DNA of 64,000 nt from Orientia tsutsugamushi (GCF_900327275.1 NZ_LS398548.1:62001-126000), one strand, 5' to 3'. Positions 49,941-59,552 are shown, counted from the stretch's first letter. Notes: generated by a model not told the origin, from the sequence alone. Made by a program: numbers and translations.

Positions 49941-51014
49941 TTAACTGTAAATTGGATCTAGAGTAATTCCAAGTAAATCGTTATTTTCTTCATTATAAAT
50001 AGGATTTTTTTGTAACTCAAAGGTTTCATCATTTTTTTTTTGATTAGAATAATTGTTGCTGTTACTACTTCCTTCTTGATCATATGCAACATCATCATAT
50101 GTGTTATCACTATCATTACTCTCAACAAAGGTAGCAAGAGCAGTAGTAAAGTTAGTACTTGCTTTACTGTTAATACTGCTTATCTGATTATCAGAAAGTT
50201 TGTTTTTCTTTTGAATTATAGCATATATAGGAGGAATCAATGGTATATTAGTCTGATAAGAAGAAGTAGAAGCTAATGGTTCATCATAAATCTGATTATT
50301 AGATAAATTAGAATTCGGCAACTCATCATATTCATGATTTAGCTTAGTAGTTAGATCACGATTGAGAGCTTCTAAAACATTGTTTTTATGCTTGAGATAG
50401 CATGCTATAACTGTAGGAATAGCTACAACTACTGCTCCTGCTCCTATAGCAAGTAGCACATAATTTGTGTACGATGGTAGCCAGTAGTTATTTTCTTTGT
50501 ACTGACTACTATTGTATTGATTACTACTAGTAATAATACTGGTGTTATAAATTACACTAGTATTTTCTTCAATTGTTGAGTTATATATGCCATAATAAGC
50601 TTCTATTAAATACTCTTTAGTACAATTTACTACTTTACAGCCTGTACTAGTTATTTGTTCAATATTAGATAAAGATAAGTCATTTACTACTTTAAAAAAC
50701 TTTATATTTGTATCATCGTCTATGTTGTCTGGTAATGTCATTTTTAGAGTTGAAATGCAATGCTCAGTAATACTAAATAACACTTCAGTATGATTATTAG
50801 ACAAACTTAGCTTTAAGTTTTTATCACATCCTTTAAGCTCATATATATTCTTACTATAAGTATTGTATCCATATGGACGAAGAAATGTAAAATTACAAAT
50901 CTCATATGCCTTAATTCCTAGTAGCTTTGCTACTCCTGATAATTCTTTAGGTATAGCAACTATACAATATTTACCTCTCTCAGCAATACTGTTTATAATA
51001 TTCATAATATTCAT
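49941..51014 (-). CDS. Single-pass membrane protein with EPIYA/Tir-like tyrosine motifs, effector candidate
   Basis: The 357-residue product is not recognised as a known family. Residues 1-180 form a possible globular domain with several cysteines (C17, C40, C63, C86, C126, C131). A clear membrane segment spans 185-207 (YVLLAIGAGAVVVAIPTVIA), followed by a basic flank (KHK). The 150-residue tail is rich in Asn and Ser and has tyrosines in acidic or proline contexts: EYDELP (Y229), QIYDEPLAS (Y243), PPIYAIIQ (Y264), NTYDDVAYDQ (Y306, Y311), NPIYNEEN (Y340) and DPIYS (Y356). These resemble EPIYA motifs and the YDEV-type SH2 ligands of Tir. The gene lies between traA and primase relics, exactly where the 20 kb RAGE has no gene. 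Host phosphorylation is inferred. Confidence 0.7.
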   Translation of the reverse strand: MNIMNIINSIAERGKYCIVAIPKELSGVAKLLGIKAYEICNFTFLRPYGYNTYSKNIYELKGCDKNLKLSLSNNHTEVLFSITEHCISTLKMTLPDNIDDDTNIKFFKVVNDLSLSNIEQITSTGCKVVNCTKEYLIEAYYGIYNSTIEENTSVIYNTSIITSSNQYNSSQYKENNYWLPSYTNYVLLAIGAGAVVVAIPTVIACYLKHKNNVLEALNRDLTTKLNHEYDELPNSNLSNNQIYDEPLASTSSYQTNIPLIPPIYAIIQKKNKLSDNQISSINSKASTNFTTALATFVESNDSDNTYDDVAYDQEGSSNSNNYSNQKKNDETFELQKNPIYNEENNDLLGITLDPIYS

Positions 51015-51096
51015 AAATAATCACCTTATTATTATAAGCATAAGCTTATAGAATGATTTACTTTTAAATTCAAGAACAAACTTTCTGAGAAACACG

Positions 51097-52260
51097 AAAA
51101 AATTATCCAGCATTTACAGCATTTGCAAGAAATTCAAAAGGAGAAATTACCGGAGTACAGGCCGTATATCTAAATTTGGCAGGAGATAAGGCGAATATTT
51201 CAATTAACAGAAGATCTTTCGGCAAAATCAGCGGATCGTTCATAACAATCGCAAAGCGAAATGCGAATGACCCTAATATAACAATTATAGCAGAAGGCGC
51301 CGAAACAGCATTGAGCTTGCAGCAATCAGGCATTAAAGGTAATATCATTGCTAGTGCAGAAATTTCGAATTTGACAAATTATTCACCATTTCCTGGTGAA
51401 AAAATCATCATTGCAGCAGATAATGATAGCAAAAATCCTATAACTAATAATACTGTAATTAAAGCTGCAAAAACGTTAGAAATGAAGGGAGCGATAACTT
51501 GTATAGTTAAACCACCAGAAAATGGTGATTTTAATAATCTGTTGCAAAGTTGTGGAGACCAGTCAATTAGAGACATTATAGAACCTGAAATTACTAAACT
51601 GACTAAGGCAGTTGAAACAACCAAACTTACTCAAACAGAAAATAATAGTATAGCAAAACAAAATGATATTACGAATGTTAAAGAATTGTATAATAAATCG
51701 TCATCTCTATACTACTTTAAACAAGAAGAGGAAGCTAAGGTGGAAACGATAGTAGTTAATAAATATCTAGAAAACCATACAGGAATTTATAGTTCAAAAA
51801 TCTTTAATAATTCATAATTTAAGGGCAAATATGGTTTTTGATGAAGAGACTCAAAAATCCTGGCCTGCACTCACTATTTTTGTTAAAAATGACAAAGATG
51901 AAATTACTGGAGCTAAGATATTAGCTCTGAATTCAAAAACATGTAATAAAGCTGATGTAGCTGAAAAATCTGTTGGTACAATTAGTGGCTCATTTGCTGA
52001 AATTGCTCAACAAAATTCAAAATATTCACCTGTAACAATCATTACAAAGGATATTGAAACAGCGTTAACCATTAGGTAAGCTGGAGTCGAAGGAAAAATC
52101 TTATGTGCAATTGAAGCCGAAAATTTGCAAAACTATAATCCTGGCCCAAAAGAAAAGATCATTCTAGCAGTTAAAAATGACGTAAATACTGAAAAAGCAG
52201 AAAAAGTTCTGGAGGATAAGGGAGCAGTAGTCTGCACAGTCAAAAATGACTTCAATAATA
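51097..52260 (+). pseudogene. RAGE Toprim primase-like gene, 3' relic with second Toprim-like copy
   Basis: It begins inside the Toprim part (NYPAFTAFARNSKGEITGVQ) and is almost identical to 17768-18380, up to NVKELYNKSSSLY. Where that copy stops at the Rpn gene, this one goes on: KQEEEAKVETIVVNKYLEN, a frameshift, and then a second, diverged Toprim-like unit (VFDEETQKSWPALTIFVKND; TIITKDIETALTI; KEKIILAVKND) interrupted by a TAA at 52077. It ends at an IS5-derived miniature element. It therefore shows the original 3' structure of the gene. Confidence 0.8.
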
Positions 52261-52409
52261 TACCTCTTTCGAAACTGGTTGACGTAGTTCAAAATTATAA
52301 ATGCTAGAGATCAAATTAAATCTAAGACCTAATCTTTATCTTTTACGTCTTATTTTGATATTTATCAGCAATAATTTTGAACTACGTCAACCAGTTTCGA
52401 AAGAGGTCT
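52261..52409. mobile_element. IS5-derived palindromic miniature element, copy 1
   Basis: Ends are ACCTCTTTCGAAACTGGTTG and its complement. The inner part matches the orfB end of the IS5-type element and is flanked by a 40-base inverted duplication of that end. It separates the primase relic from an integrase relic. Confidence 0.85.
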
Positions 52410-52421
52410 ACTATAGCTTGT

Positions 52422-52508
52422 ATGGAGTTAGTACGAGAGTATATGTCTAAGGCTACACAAATAATTAGGGGATGTGCTAGCAGTTATAATATTTATAATA
52501 CTATCTGA
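52422..52508 (+). pseudogene. RAGE integrase C-terminal relic
   Basis: MELVREYMSKATQIIRGCAS to a TGA at 52506 corresponds to LEPVRQYMSKVTQMISDC at the end of the integrase at 3475-4667. Its position just upstream of a second traL marks the start of another RAGE copy. Confidence 0.8.
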
Positions 52509-52645
52509 CCGATATAAACTTTATGGTAGGAATAGTGCGACTTCATGTCACACATGCATGTATGTAAACTAATTATTGCAGGTAAAATCTATGTTTGAAG
52601 ATATTTAGCTAATTTAAACATTATAGTAGCAGAACGAGAAATCTC

Positions 52646-52969
52646 ATGCTAAAATTGAGGCTGAAGGTAATTATGCAAAATCAAAAATTATGTTGGGCAT
52701 TATCGAGGCCGTTGAAGTATATAGGTTTGAGCATTGATGAATGGGGAGTAGTATTATCTGGAGTAGCTCCAGGAATTGTACTACTAAACAGTAGGCATGC
52801 TAAATTAGGCCTAGCATTTATGGTTGGAGGAATTGCTCTATGTTATTGCTTTAAGAAATTTAAGAAGGTATCGGAGAATTTTTTGCTAAAAAGTTTTTTA
52901 GTAGCTAAAGTGGTATTGTTAGCTTCATTAGGATATCCAAGGCTTTTAGGCAAAAAAGTTGGCAAATAA
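52646..52969 (+). CDS. traL: TraL, second RAGE copy
   Basis: The 107-residue product differs from the copy at 4800 by only a handful of residues (for example SGVAPG for AGVAPG) and has the same two membrane segments. The upstream codon corresponding to the ATG at 4788 is ACG here, which supports the start used. One-base overlap with traE is kept. The gene is intact, but the operon behind it is cut after the start of traK. Confidence 0.85.
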   Translation: MLKLRLKVIMQNQKLCWALSRPLKYIGLSIDEWGVVLSGVAPGIVLLNSRHAKLGLAFMVGGIALCYCFKKFKKVSENFLLKSFLVAKVVLLASLGYPRLLGKKVGK

Positions 52970-53521
52970 TGAATCATCTCTTTAAGCAAAATGCTATACA
53001 AGAGCTGGTTAAATATAATAAATGCTTACTTTCAGTAACTATATTGCTAGCTGCAGCTAATATAATTGCGATAATGGCTGCAATTACCAAAGAAGAAAAG
53101 TGGTTATTAATTCCAGCAATTGAGCCTGATCGTAAAATGACGATTTCATCAAAAAATTACCATGAAACCTATTTAAAGGAATGGGCAATTTATGTGACGA
53201 AACTCTTACTTACTACTTCTCCAAATGAGGTGGAAAGGCAAATAGCTGACATGAAGGTGGTATTCAGTAATACTGAATCTTTAAATAAATTTTTTCATAA
53301 TCATTTGCAATTTGTTAAAGGCTCAAATGTATCTTCAGTCTTTTTTCCGAAGAATGTTGAAGTGATAAATGAATGGAGTATTAATTAGTGGCACGCTTCG
53401 TTATTGGTTTAGCGATAGTAAACATATAGCTGTCGATAAGACTTACTTTCTGACTTACAAGCGAACTCCTAATTACCTTTTATTGTTGACTGGTGTTAAA
53501 GAGAATGGAATAAAAAAATGA
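52969..53521 (+). pseudogene. traE: TraE, second RAGE copy, same frameshift
   Basis: The first frame ends at 53388 (INEWSIN). The C-terminal part continues in the next frame (LISGTLRYWFSDSKHIAVDK) to a TGA at 53519-53521 overlapping traK. The middle (NKFFHNHLQFVKGSNVSSVF) is in the proper frame, unlike the copy at 5123. The shared break shows that this lesion is older than the duplication, or that both frames are joined by slippage. Confidence 0.8.
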
Positions 53522-53679
53522 GTATTAGAGTTTTGAGATTTATGATAGGGCTTATTGCTTTGGTAAACGTTAATAATATATATGCAGTAGAATATGAGTT
53601 AGAAGCTGACAATTTACTAAAGCTTGAGATTTCTGATAGTGGGCAAACAAGAATTAATCTTAAAGATGAAAAAATTAAT
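53518..53679 (+). pseudogene. traK: TraK start, cut by the IS5-type element
   Basis: The signal peptide and LEISDSGQTRINLKDEKIN match the copy at 5672. The IS begins right after the KIN codons. Reading continues into the IS end for 19 codons (RLLSKLENDVEWCYKNLI). Confidence 0.85.
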
Positions 53680-54584
53680 AGACTTCTTTCGAAACTAGAG
53701 AATGATGTAGAATGGTGTTATAAAAATCTAATTTGAAGTAATAATGAAATTAGATCAGATTAAAGAGTTAAAGGATGAAAAATTTCATCGATTAACAGGA
53801 GTAAGGAAGAGGACATTTTCAAAGATGGTGGATATTTTGAGGAAAGCTGATGGTCTTAAGAAATCAAAAGGTGGACGTAAAAATAAGCTCAATTTGGAGG
53901 AACAGTTGCTGATGGTGTTAGAATACCTTAGAGAATACCGTACTTATTTCCATATAGGTCAGAACTATGGAATTAGTGAAAGTTCAGCATATAAAGCTGT
54001 AAAATGGGTAGAAGACACCCTAGTTAAACACCAAAACTTTGCTCTTCCAGGCCGTAAAGCTTTAATGAAGAGTGATATGAATTATGAAGTAGTCTTGATT
54101 GATGCTACTGAGAGTCCTATAGAAAGACCTAAAAAAACAAAAATTCTATTATTCAGGAAAGAAGAAAAGGCATACACTAAAAACTCAAATAGTGGTAGAT
54201 AAGAAAACGCGCAAGTAATATGTACAGATTTTTCTAACGGTAAAAAACATGACTTTAGATTATTTAAGAAATCCAAAATTCTTATCCATCCTAAGGTAAA
54301 AGTGATTACTGATACAGGATATCAAGGCATACAAAAAATTCACAATAATTCTGAATTACCAAAGAAAAAAAGCAAGAAAAATCCTTTAACTAAAAATGAT
54401 AAAAAGAATAATCATAGGTTAGCAGGAGCAAGAGTTGTGAATGAAAACGTTATTGGTATACTAAAACGCTTCAAAATTATTGCTGACAAATATCGAAATA
54501 GACGTAAAAGATTCTCTCTTAGATTTAATTTGATCTCTGGCATTTATAATTTTGAACTACTTTAACCAGTTTCGAAATAGGTCT
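53680..54584 (+). mobile_element. IS5-family insertion sequence, copy 2
   Basis: Ends are AGACTTCTTTCGAAACTAG and, at the right, CCAGTTTCGAAATAGGTCT. It is about 905 bases and nearly identical to copy 1 at 1819-2725. The left flank is traK and the right flank is an IS630-type relic, so the two sides do not belong together and recombination between IS copies probably occurred here. Confidence 0.85.
53744..54565 (+). pseudogene. IS5-type transposase, copy 2, frameshifted
   Basis: orfA (53744-54202) matches the copy at 2224-2661, but the slippery run has seven A instead of eight, giving KKTKILLFRKEE and leaving the catalytic frame unreachable by a -1 slip. A C is also missing near 54212 (ACGCGCAAGT against ATGCGCCAAGT). 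orfB continues from about 54213 (ITDTGYQGIQKIH to FELL). Probably inactive. Confidence 0.8.
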
Positions 54585-54586
54585 AA

Positions 54587-55165
54587 TGAAAAAGTAATTA
54601 GTATGACATATTCTATAGGTTTTCTGAAAAAATGTGCTGAACATATAAGGAAAGAGCGAAAATTAGTTTTGAATCAGTATCAAAACGTTTTGTGATAGGA
54701 AAGAATACAGTGTTTGTATTGCATTAAAACATATTGCGTTAAAAAACAGAAACAGAGCTTTAACAAAAATCTTTATTGATAAACTAAAAGAAGACGTGAG
54801 ACAAGATAGTAACGCATATCAATATGAAAGAGCTGAACGACTATGAGTAAGTAAGTTAGGTATACAAAAAGCTTAAAGAGATTAAATATTACATATAAGA
54901 AAAACTTTAAAACATCTAAAGTCAAAAAAGAAGAGAGATTAAAATTTCAGAATAAGATAAAACGATACAAAGACAAAGAAAAAATTATTTTCTTGATGGA
55001 TAAGAGAGGTTTTGTTCATAGTACAATTAGAACTCACAGATATGTAGCAAAAGGCATGAGATGTTACTGATGTTATGATTCATCAGTCAAAGAGAACTAA
55101 TGTTAAGCAGCACTAGTAGATAAATTTCTGCTAACTGTATCAATTTTTGACTGCAATGTTAATCC
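54587..55165 (+). pseudogene. Second IS630-type transposase relic
   Basis: Stop-interrupted translation gives KKCAEHIRKERKLVLNQYQN, FIDKLKEDVRQ, NITYKKNFKTSKVKKEE, FLMDKRGFVHS and YVAKGMRCY, the same protein as the relic on the minus strand at 36190-37007. Its 3' part (CAATTTTTGACTGCAATGTT) also matches. No intact end is present. Confidence 0.75.
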
Positions 55166-55178
55166 GCTATTTTAAACT

Positions 55179-55319
55179 AGACCTCTTTCGAAACTGGTTA
55201 AGGTAGTTCAAAATTATTGCTGATAAATATCGAAATAGACGTAAAAGATTCGGTCTTAGATTTAATTTGATCTCTGGCATTTATAATTTTGATACGTTAA
55301 CCAGTTTCGAAAGAGGTCT
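55179..55319. mobile_element. IS5-derived palindromic miniature element, copy 2
   Basis: AGACCTCTTTCGAAACTGG ends flank an inner segment identical in type to the IS orfB end. Its right half forms the last 13 codons of the TPR gene on the minus strand. Confidence 0.85.
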
Positions 55320-56975
55320 ATTATAGTAAGCCTCTGAAAAATCTGGTTGATACTTAATAGCCAAATCAAAATTCTCTATTGCCTCTTGATATTGTTCTAG
55401 TATACATAAAGCAGATCCTTTATTATTGTAAGAGCCTGCGTAATTTGTGCTGTATCGAATAGCTTGATCATAATTGTCAATTGCTTCTAGTAGCTTTCCA
55501 AGATTTTTCAAAGCATTTCCTTTAGCATGATAAGCTTCTACCAAATCTGGTTGATACTTAATAGCTATATCATAATTTTTAATCGCCTCTTGATGGTGCC
55601 CTAATTCATTCAAAGTAATTCCTTTATTAACATAAGCTTCTATCAAATCTGGTTTATACTTAATAGCTATATCATAATTTTCAATTGCCTCTTGATTGCG
55701 CCCTAATTCAGCTAAAGAAACTCCTTTATTATAATAAGCTTCTGCATAATTAAGTTTATACTTAATAGCTAAATCAAAATTTTCTATTGCTTTTTGATAT
55801 TGTCCTGATTTACATAAACAAACTCCTTTATTAACATAAGCTTTTGAATAATTAGGTTTGTACTTAATAGCTAAATCAAAATTTTCTATTGCTTCTTGAA
55901 ATTGTCCTAATTCATCTAAACAATTTCCTTTATTATAATAAGCTTCTGCATCATTAGGATTATACTTAATAGCTAAATCAAAATTTTCTATTGCTTTTTG
56001 ATATTGTCCTGATTCACATAAACAAACTCCTTTATTAACATAAGCTTTTGAATAATTAGGTTTGTACTTAATAGCTAAATCAAAATTTTCTATTGTTTCT
56101 TGAAATTGTCCTAATTTATCTAAACAATTTCCTTTATTATAATAAGCTTCTGCATGATTAGGATTATACTTAATAGCTAAATCGTAGTTTTCTATTGCTT
56201 CTTGAAATTGTCCTAATTCAGCTAAAGAAACTCCTTTATTAACATAAGCATTTGCATAATCAGGTTTATACTTAATAGCTAAATCGTAGTTTTCTATTGC
56301 TTCTTGATGTTGTCCTAATTTACCTAAACAAACTCCTTTATTATAATAAGCATCTGCATAATCAGGTTTATACTTAATAGCTAAATCAAAATTTTCTATT
56401 GCTTCTTGAAATTGTCCTAATTCATCTAAACAATTTCCTTTATTATAATAAGCTTCTGCATCATTAGGATTATACTTAATAGCTAAATCAAAATTTTCTA
56501 TTGCTTTTTGATATTGTCCTGATTCACATAAACAAACTCCTTTATTAACATAAGCTTTTGAATAATTAGGTTTGTACTTAATAGCTACATCATAATTTTT
56601 TATTGCCTCTTGATGGTGTCCAAGTTCGCATAAAGAAACTCCTCTATTAATATAAATACCTAGATTAGTTGAATCATATTGAATAGCTTGATCATAATTT
56701 TTAATTGCTTCTTGATATTGGCCTAATTTGTCTAAAGATATTCCTTTATGATAATAAGCTTCTGCATCATTTGGATTGTATCGAATAGCTGTATCATAAT
56801 TCTTTATTGCCTCTTGATATTGTCCTAGTTCGTATAAAGAAATTCCTTTAGCATAATAAGCTTCTATACAATCTGGATTACACTTAATAGCTACATCATA
56901 ATTTTTAATTGCTTTTTGATATTTTCCCAACTTAAGAAATGAATTTCCTTTATTACAAAATTTGTCTGCTAGCAT
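55281..56975 (-). CDS. TPR-repeat protein with a miniature-element-derived C-terminus
   Basis: The 564-residue product contains about sixteen 34-residue TPR units (EAYYNKGNCLDELGQFQEAI; ENFDLAIKYKPNYSKAYVNK). The start MLADKFCNKGNSFLKLGK aligns with the frameshifted copy at 26248. At the end the last repeat breaks off at EAYYN and the final residues RPLSKLVNVSKL are encoded by the IS5-derived element, which supplies the stop. A block of about 190 bases is identical at 55887-56075 and 56400-56585, one 510-base period apart, so the array was recently expanded. TPR arrays bind proteins; a host target is inferred. It lies behind traD_Ti. Confidence 0.8.
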   Translation of the reverse strand: MLADKFCNKGNSFLKLGKYQKAIKNYDVAIKCNPDCIEAYYAKGISLYELGQYQEAIKNYDTAIRYNPNDAEAYYHKGISLDKLGQYQEAIKNYDQAIQYDSTNLGIYINRGVSLCELGHHQEAIKNYDVAIKYKPNYSKAYVNKGVCLCESGQYQKAIENFDLAIKYNPNDAEAYYNKGNCLDELGQFQEAIENFDLAIKYKPDYADAYYNKGVCLGKLGQHQEAIENYDLAIKYKPDYANAYVNKGVSLAELGQFQEAIENYDLAIKYNPNHAEAYYNKGNCLDKLGQFQETIENFDLAIKYKPNYSKAYVNKGVCLCESGQYQKAIENFDLAIKYNPNDAEAYYNKGNCLDELGQFQEAIENFDLAIKYKPNYSKAYVNKGVCLCKSGQYQKAIENFDLAIKYKLNYAEAYYNKGVSLAELGRNQEAIENYDIAIKYKPDLIEAYVNKGITLNELGHHQEAIKNYDIAIKYQPDLVEAYHAKGNALKNLGKLLEAIDNYDQAIRYSTNYAGSYNNKGSALCILEQYQEAIENFDLAIKYQPDFSEAYYNRPLSKLVNVSKL

Positions 56976-57298
56976 ATCTTTACCCTAAAATTAAATACTG
57001 TTATATGAGCAGATTATTTTGATGCAACAGATGTAACTGTATTAATAATACTGTCATATATTTCATATGATTTATAAAAATTCCCCTTTAAATTTTTGAT
57101 TAGCTGTGATAATTGCTAAATCAAATGTGCTGTTACAAATTTTCTTTTTTACAGCCTTATTTTTAATACTATCAGAGATTTCATCAAAATTCTTTATTTT
57201 TTTTATTATTACCATCAGTTATGTTATTCTAAAATTCTTACTCTATATTTTCTATCAGTACTAATATTGCTAGCTGTGCATATAGTTTGAACTATTAT
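56976..57298. other. Leader between traD_Ti and the TPR gene
   Basis: No gene. The sequence matches 25964-26247 closely, so the traD_Ti-leader-TPR unit was duplicated as a block. Confidence 0.65.
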
Positions 57299-57754
57299 CT
57301 AAGATACAAGCTCAAGTTTATACTGAACATTGAGAAGGCCATTCTTTAAGGCCTCAATATCCTTAACATGGCCGCACCATTCTTGACGAAAACTGTTCCA
57401 TTTTAAGCCATGAAGGCGAATGTGGCGCTTAGTGTTTTCATCTGGTTCAGAGGTGAATTTTAAAATCACAGCCGCTTTATTTTGCTGTTCTTTATCAAAA
57501 ATATCTTTACCTATTGTAGTCCAATGATCCTGAACATTTGGATGTTGTGTTAAAGTTTCTTTTAGTGAAACAATTGCACCAAATAAAGTATTTGCTGATA
57601 AGTGATCAAGCTTAGCTTTAGCAACTAATCCACCCATTTCGATAAGACGTCGAGTACGCATTTTACGTTCTTTAATTTTAAGGTTAACCTCATCCATGAT
57701 TAGCCTAGCCTTTTTTTGTTGAAGAGTAATTTTTTGCTGCATAAGATTTGCCAT
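57299..57754 (-). CDS. TraD_Ti-family conjugal accessory protein, second copy
   Basis: The 151-residue product differs from 25508-25963 at only four or so positions (KARLIM, AKLDHLSAN). It has the same RTRRLIEMGGLVAKA motif and C-terminal SFRQEWCGHVKDIEALK. It is divergent from the traA copy at 58052 with the intron-free intergenic region between them. Confidence 0.75.
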   Translation of the reverse strand: MANLMQQKITLQQKKARLIMDEVNLKIKERKMRTRRLIEMGGLVAKAKLDHLSANTLFGAIVSLKETLTQHPNVQDHWTTIGKDIFDKEQQNKAAVILKFTSEPDENTKRHIRLHGLKWNSFRQEWCGHVKDIEALKNGLLNVQYKLELVS

Positions 57755-57920
57755 GTTAGTAATTCAGAAAGATAAAAAAATCAGGCAAGAATATATCAAA
57801 ATAAAATTCCAGTAAAGAAAAAAAACCGCGCCTACCAAACCAACATCAAATAATTATAGTCAAAAAAACGTGAATTCAAGGTTAGAAGCTTCATTGAAAA
57901 ATAAGCTTACTACGCAATAC

Positions 57921-57938
57921 GTAAACTTGAAAGTTTAC
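57921..57938. promoter_or_regulatory. Hairpin in the intron-free traA/traD_Ti intergenic region
   Basis: GTAAACTT, loop GA and AAGTTTAC. It is the counterpart of 22995-23012 with two compensating pair changes. The neighbouring ACGCAATAC is the empty target of the group II intron. Confidence 0.6.
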
Positions 57939-58051
57939 TGTTAAAAAATGAGTACTCATTAACCGATTGAATGTTAAAAAAAAAGAAGTTTGTGCTAGCA
58001 AAATCAAAAAAACCATGCTAACTTAAAACTCAGGTGAGAATTGGTATTGAG

Positions 58052-59017
58052 ATGGCGATACAGTTTACAAGGATTGAATTTTTAAGTAGAAGTACAGGAG
58101 GTGATAGTTGTCGTAAGGCAGCGTATAATGCAAGAACTATTGTTGAAAACGAGAAGACAGGTATAAAGTATAACTTCTCTCGTAAGAAAGATAATGTATA
58201 TCATACAGTGCTGATACCGGATTATGTAAATCAAGACTTCAAGAATATTCAAACATTAATGAATGAGGTAGAACGAACAGAAACAAGAGAAAATAGTAAG
58301 TTGTTGAAGGATATAGTAATAGCATTGCCAGACGAGAAGGAGCTAAATTTAGAGCATAGAATAGAACTAACTCATCGAATAGTTGATGCAATGGAATGGG
58401 TGCAAAATGGTCTTGGAGTACAGATAGACATTCATAAGCCTCAAATAGGAGATAAAAACTGGCATACACATATATTGCTTACTATGAGAAGATTTAGAAA
58501 AGATGGAACTGGTTTAGGAGATAGAGCAGTAGATTTAAACCCAAAAATCATAACAGTTAATGGCAAAAAGGTTGTTATTAAAGATTCCGAGATGATTCAT
58601 GAAAGAGTAAAAGAAATAATTAATGCATTTTTCGCTAAATTAGGCTTACCATATAGAGTTAAGGATACCAGCAAAGTGCCGGAAAAGCATATTGGACCTC
58701 CTAGAATTAGGAGTTTAATTAATAGGCATCTTTCGAAACTAGTTAAAGTAGTTCAAAATTATAACAAATTAAATCTAAGACCGAATCTTTTAGGTTTATT
58801 TCGATATTTATCAGCAATAATCTTGAACTACTTTAACCAGTTTCGAAAGAAGTCTAATAAAGGAATTGCTTTGAATGAATTGGGGCGACATCAAGAAGCA
58901 ATTGAAAGTTGTAACCTGGCTATTAAATATGATTCTGATAATGTGTACGCATACCAGTTAGCAAATGAACTTGCACAAAAAATTAAAAAAAGCAATCTCC
59001 GCATCATAACTGATTAA
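58052..59017 (+). pseudogene. Chimera: TraA relaxase N-terminus, miniature element, TPR C-terminus
   Basis: Codons from the ATG at 58052 give the MobA-type relaxase domain (MAIQFTRIEFLSRSTGGDSC; nicking tyrosine in KAAYNAR; metal site NWHTHIL) up to GPPRIRSLINR, about residue 226. The IS5-derived element at 58724-58855 is then read through in frame (HLSKLVKVVQNYNKL). The frame continues as the last TPR repeat of a TPR gene (ALNELGRHQEAIESCNLAIK) to LRIITD. Thus one 321-residue open frame joins two unrelated proteins through a transposon remnant. Relaxase activity might persist; the helicase is gone. Whether it is translated is unknown. Confidence 0.8.
58724..58855. mobile_element. IS5-derived palindromic miniature element, copy 3
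   Basis: The ends resemble AGGCATCTTTCGAAACTAG and CAGTTTCGAAAGAAGTCT. It is 132 bases, a multiple of three, has no stop in the frame used, and is flanked by AAT on both sides. Confidence 0.85.
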
Positions 59018-59086
59018 TTTTTAGAATCAAGGTACAGAGTTACATGTTCATAAGTTAAGAATGTTTTATTATTCTAGATTATAGAC

Positions 59087-59190
59087 TATAGTCATTTACA
59101 ATGAGGTTTGAGCATAAAAAAAGCGACAATAGTATCATAAGATTTACTAACAGGATATTTTATACGCAAACTTCATTGTAAATGACTATA
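59087..59190. mobile_element. 104-base IS630-derived miniature element, copy 2
   Basis: This is the same as 27360-27463, in the same position after a TPR 3' end, so it was copied with the flanking block. Confidence 0.85.
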
Positions 59191-59282
59191 TATCAAAAAA
59201 TATTCCTAAATATTAAGAGATATAGTCTTAAATCTTAGAGTTCAAAAAATAATGCTACTTTTTTTTGAACCAGCTATCTTTA

Positions 59283-59528
59283 CATCCAAATGTTCAGAAT
59301 CATTGGACTATAATCGGTAAAGATATTTTTGATAAAGAACAGCAAAATAAAGCTGCTGTGATTTTAAAATTTTCCTCTGAACCAGATGAAAACACTAAGC
59401 ACTACATTCGCCTTCATAGCTTAAAATGGAATAGCTTTCGTCAAGAATGGTGCGGTCATGTTAAGGACATTGAGGCCTTAAAGAATGCCCTTCTCAATGT
59501 TCAGTATAGTATAGAACTTGTAGTGTGA
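59283..59528 (+). pseudogene. TraD_Ti-family gene, C-terminal relic
   Basis: From HPNVQNHWTIIGKDIFDKEQ to LNVQYSIELVV it matches the C-terminal half of 25508-25963. The 5' half is lost. The equivalent spot at 27555 keeps only HPNVQN. Confidence 0.85.
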
Positions 59529-59552
59529 TATAAAGCATCTAATAGAAGTAGC

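Noticed and set aside
55330-56940. Possible CRISPR-like regular repeats
   Set aside because: The 102-base period is codon-based TPR repetition within one long frame; there are no short identical repeats with unique spacers.
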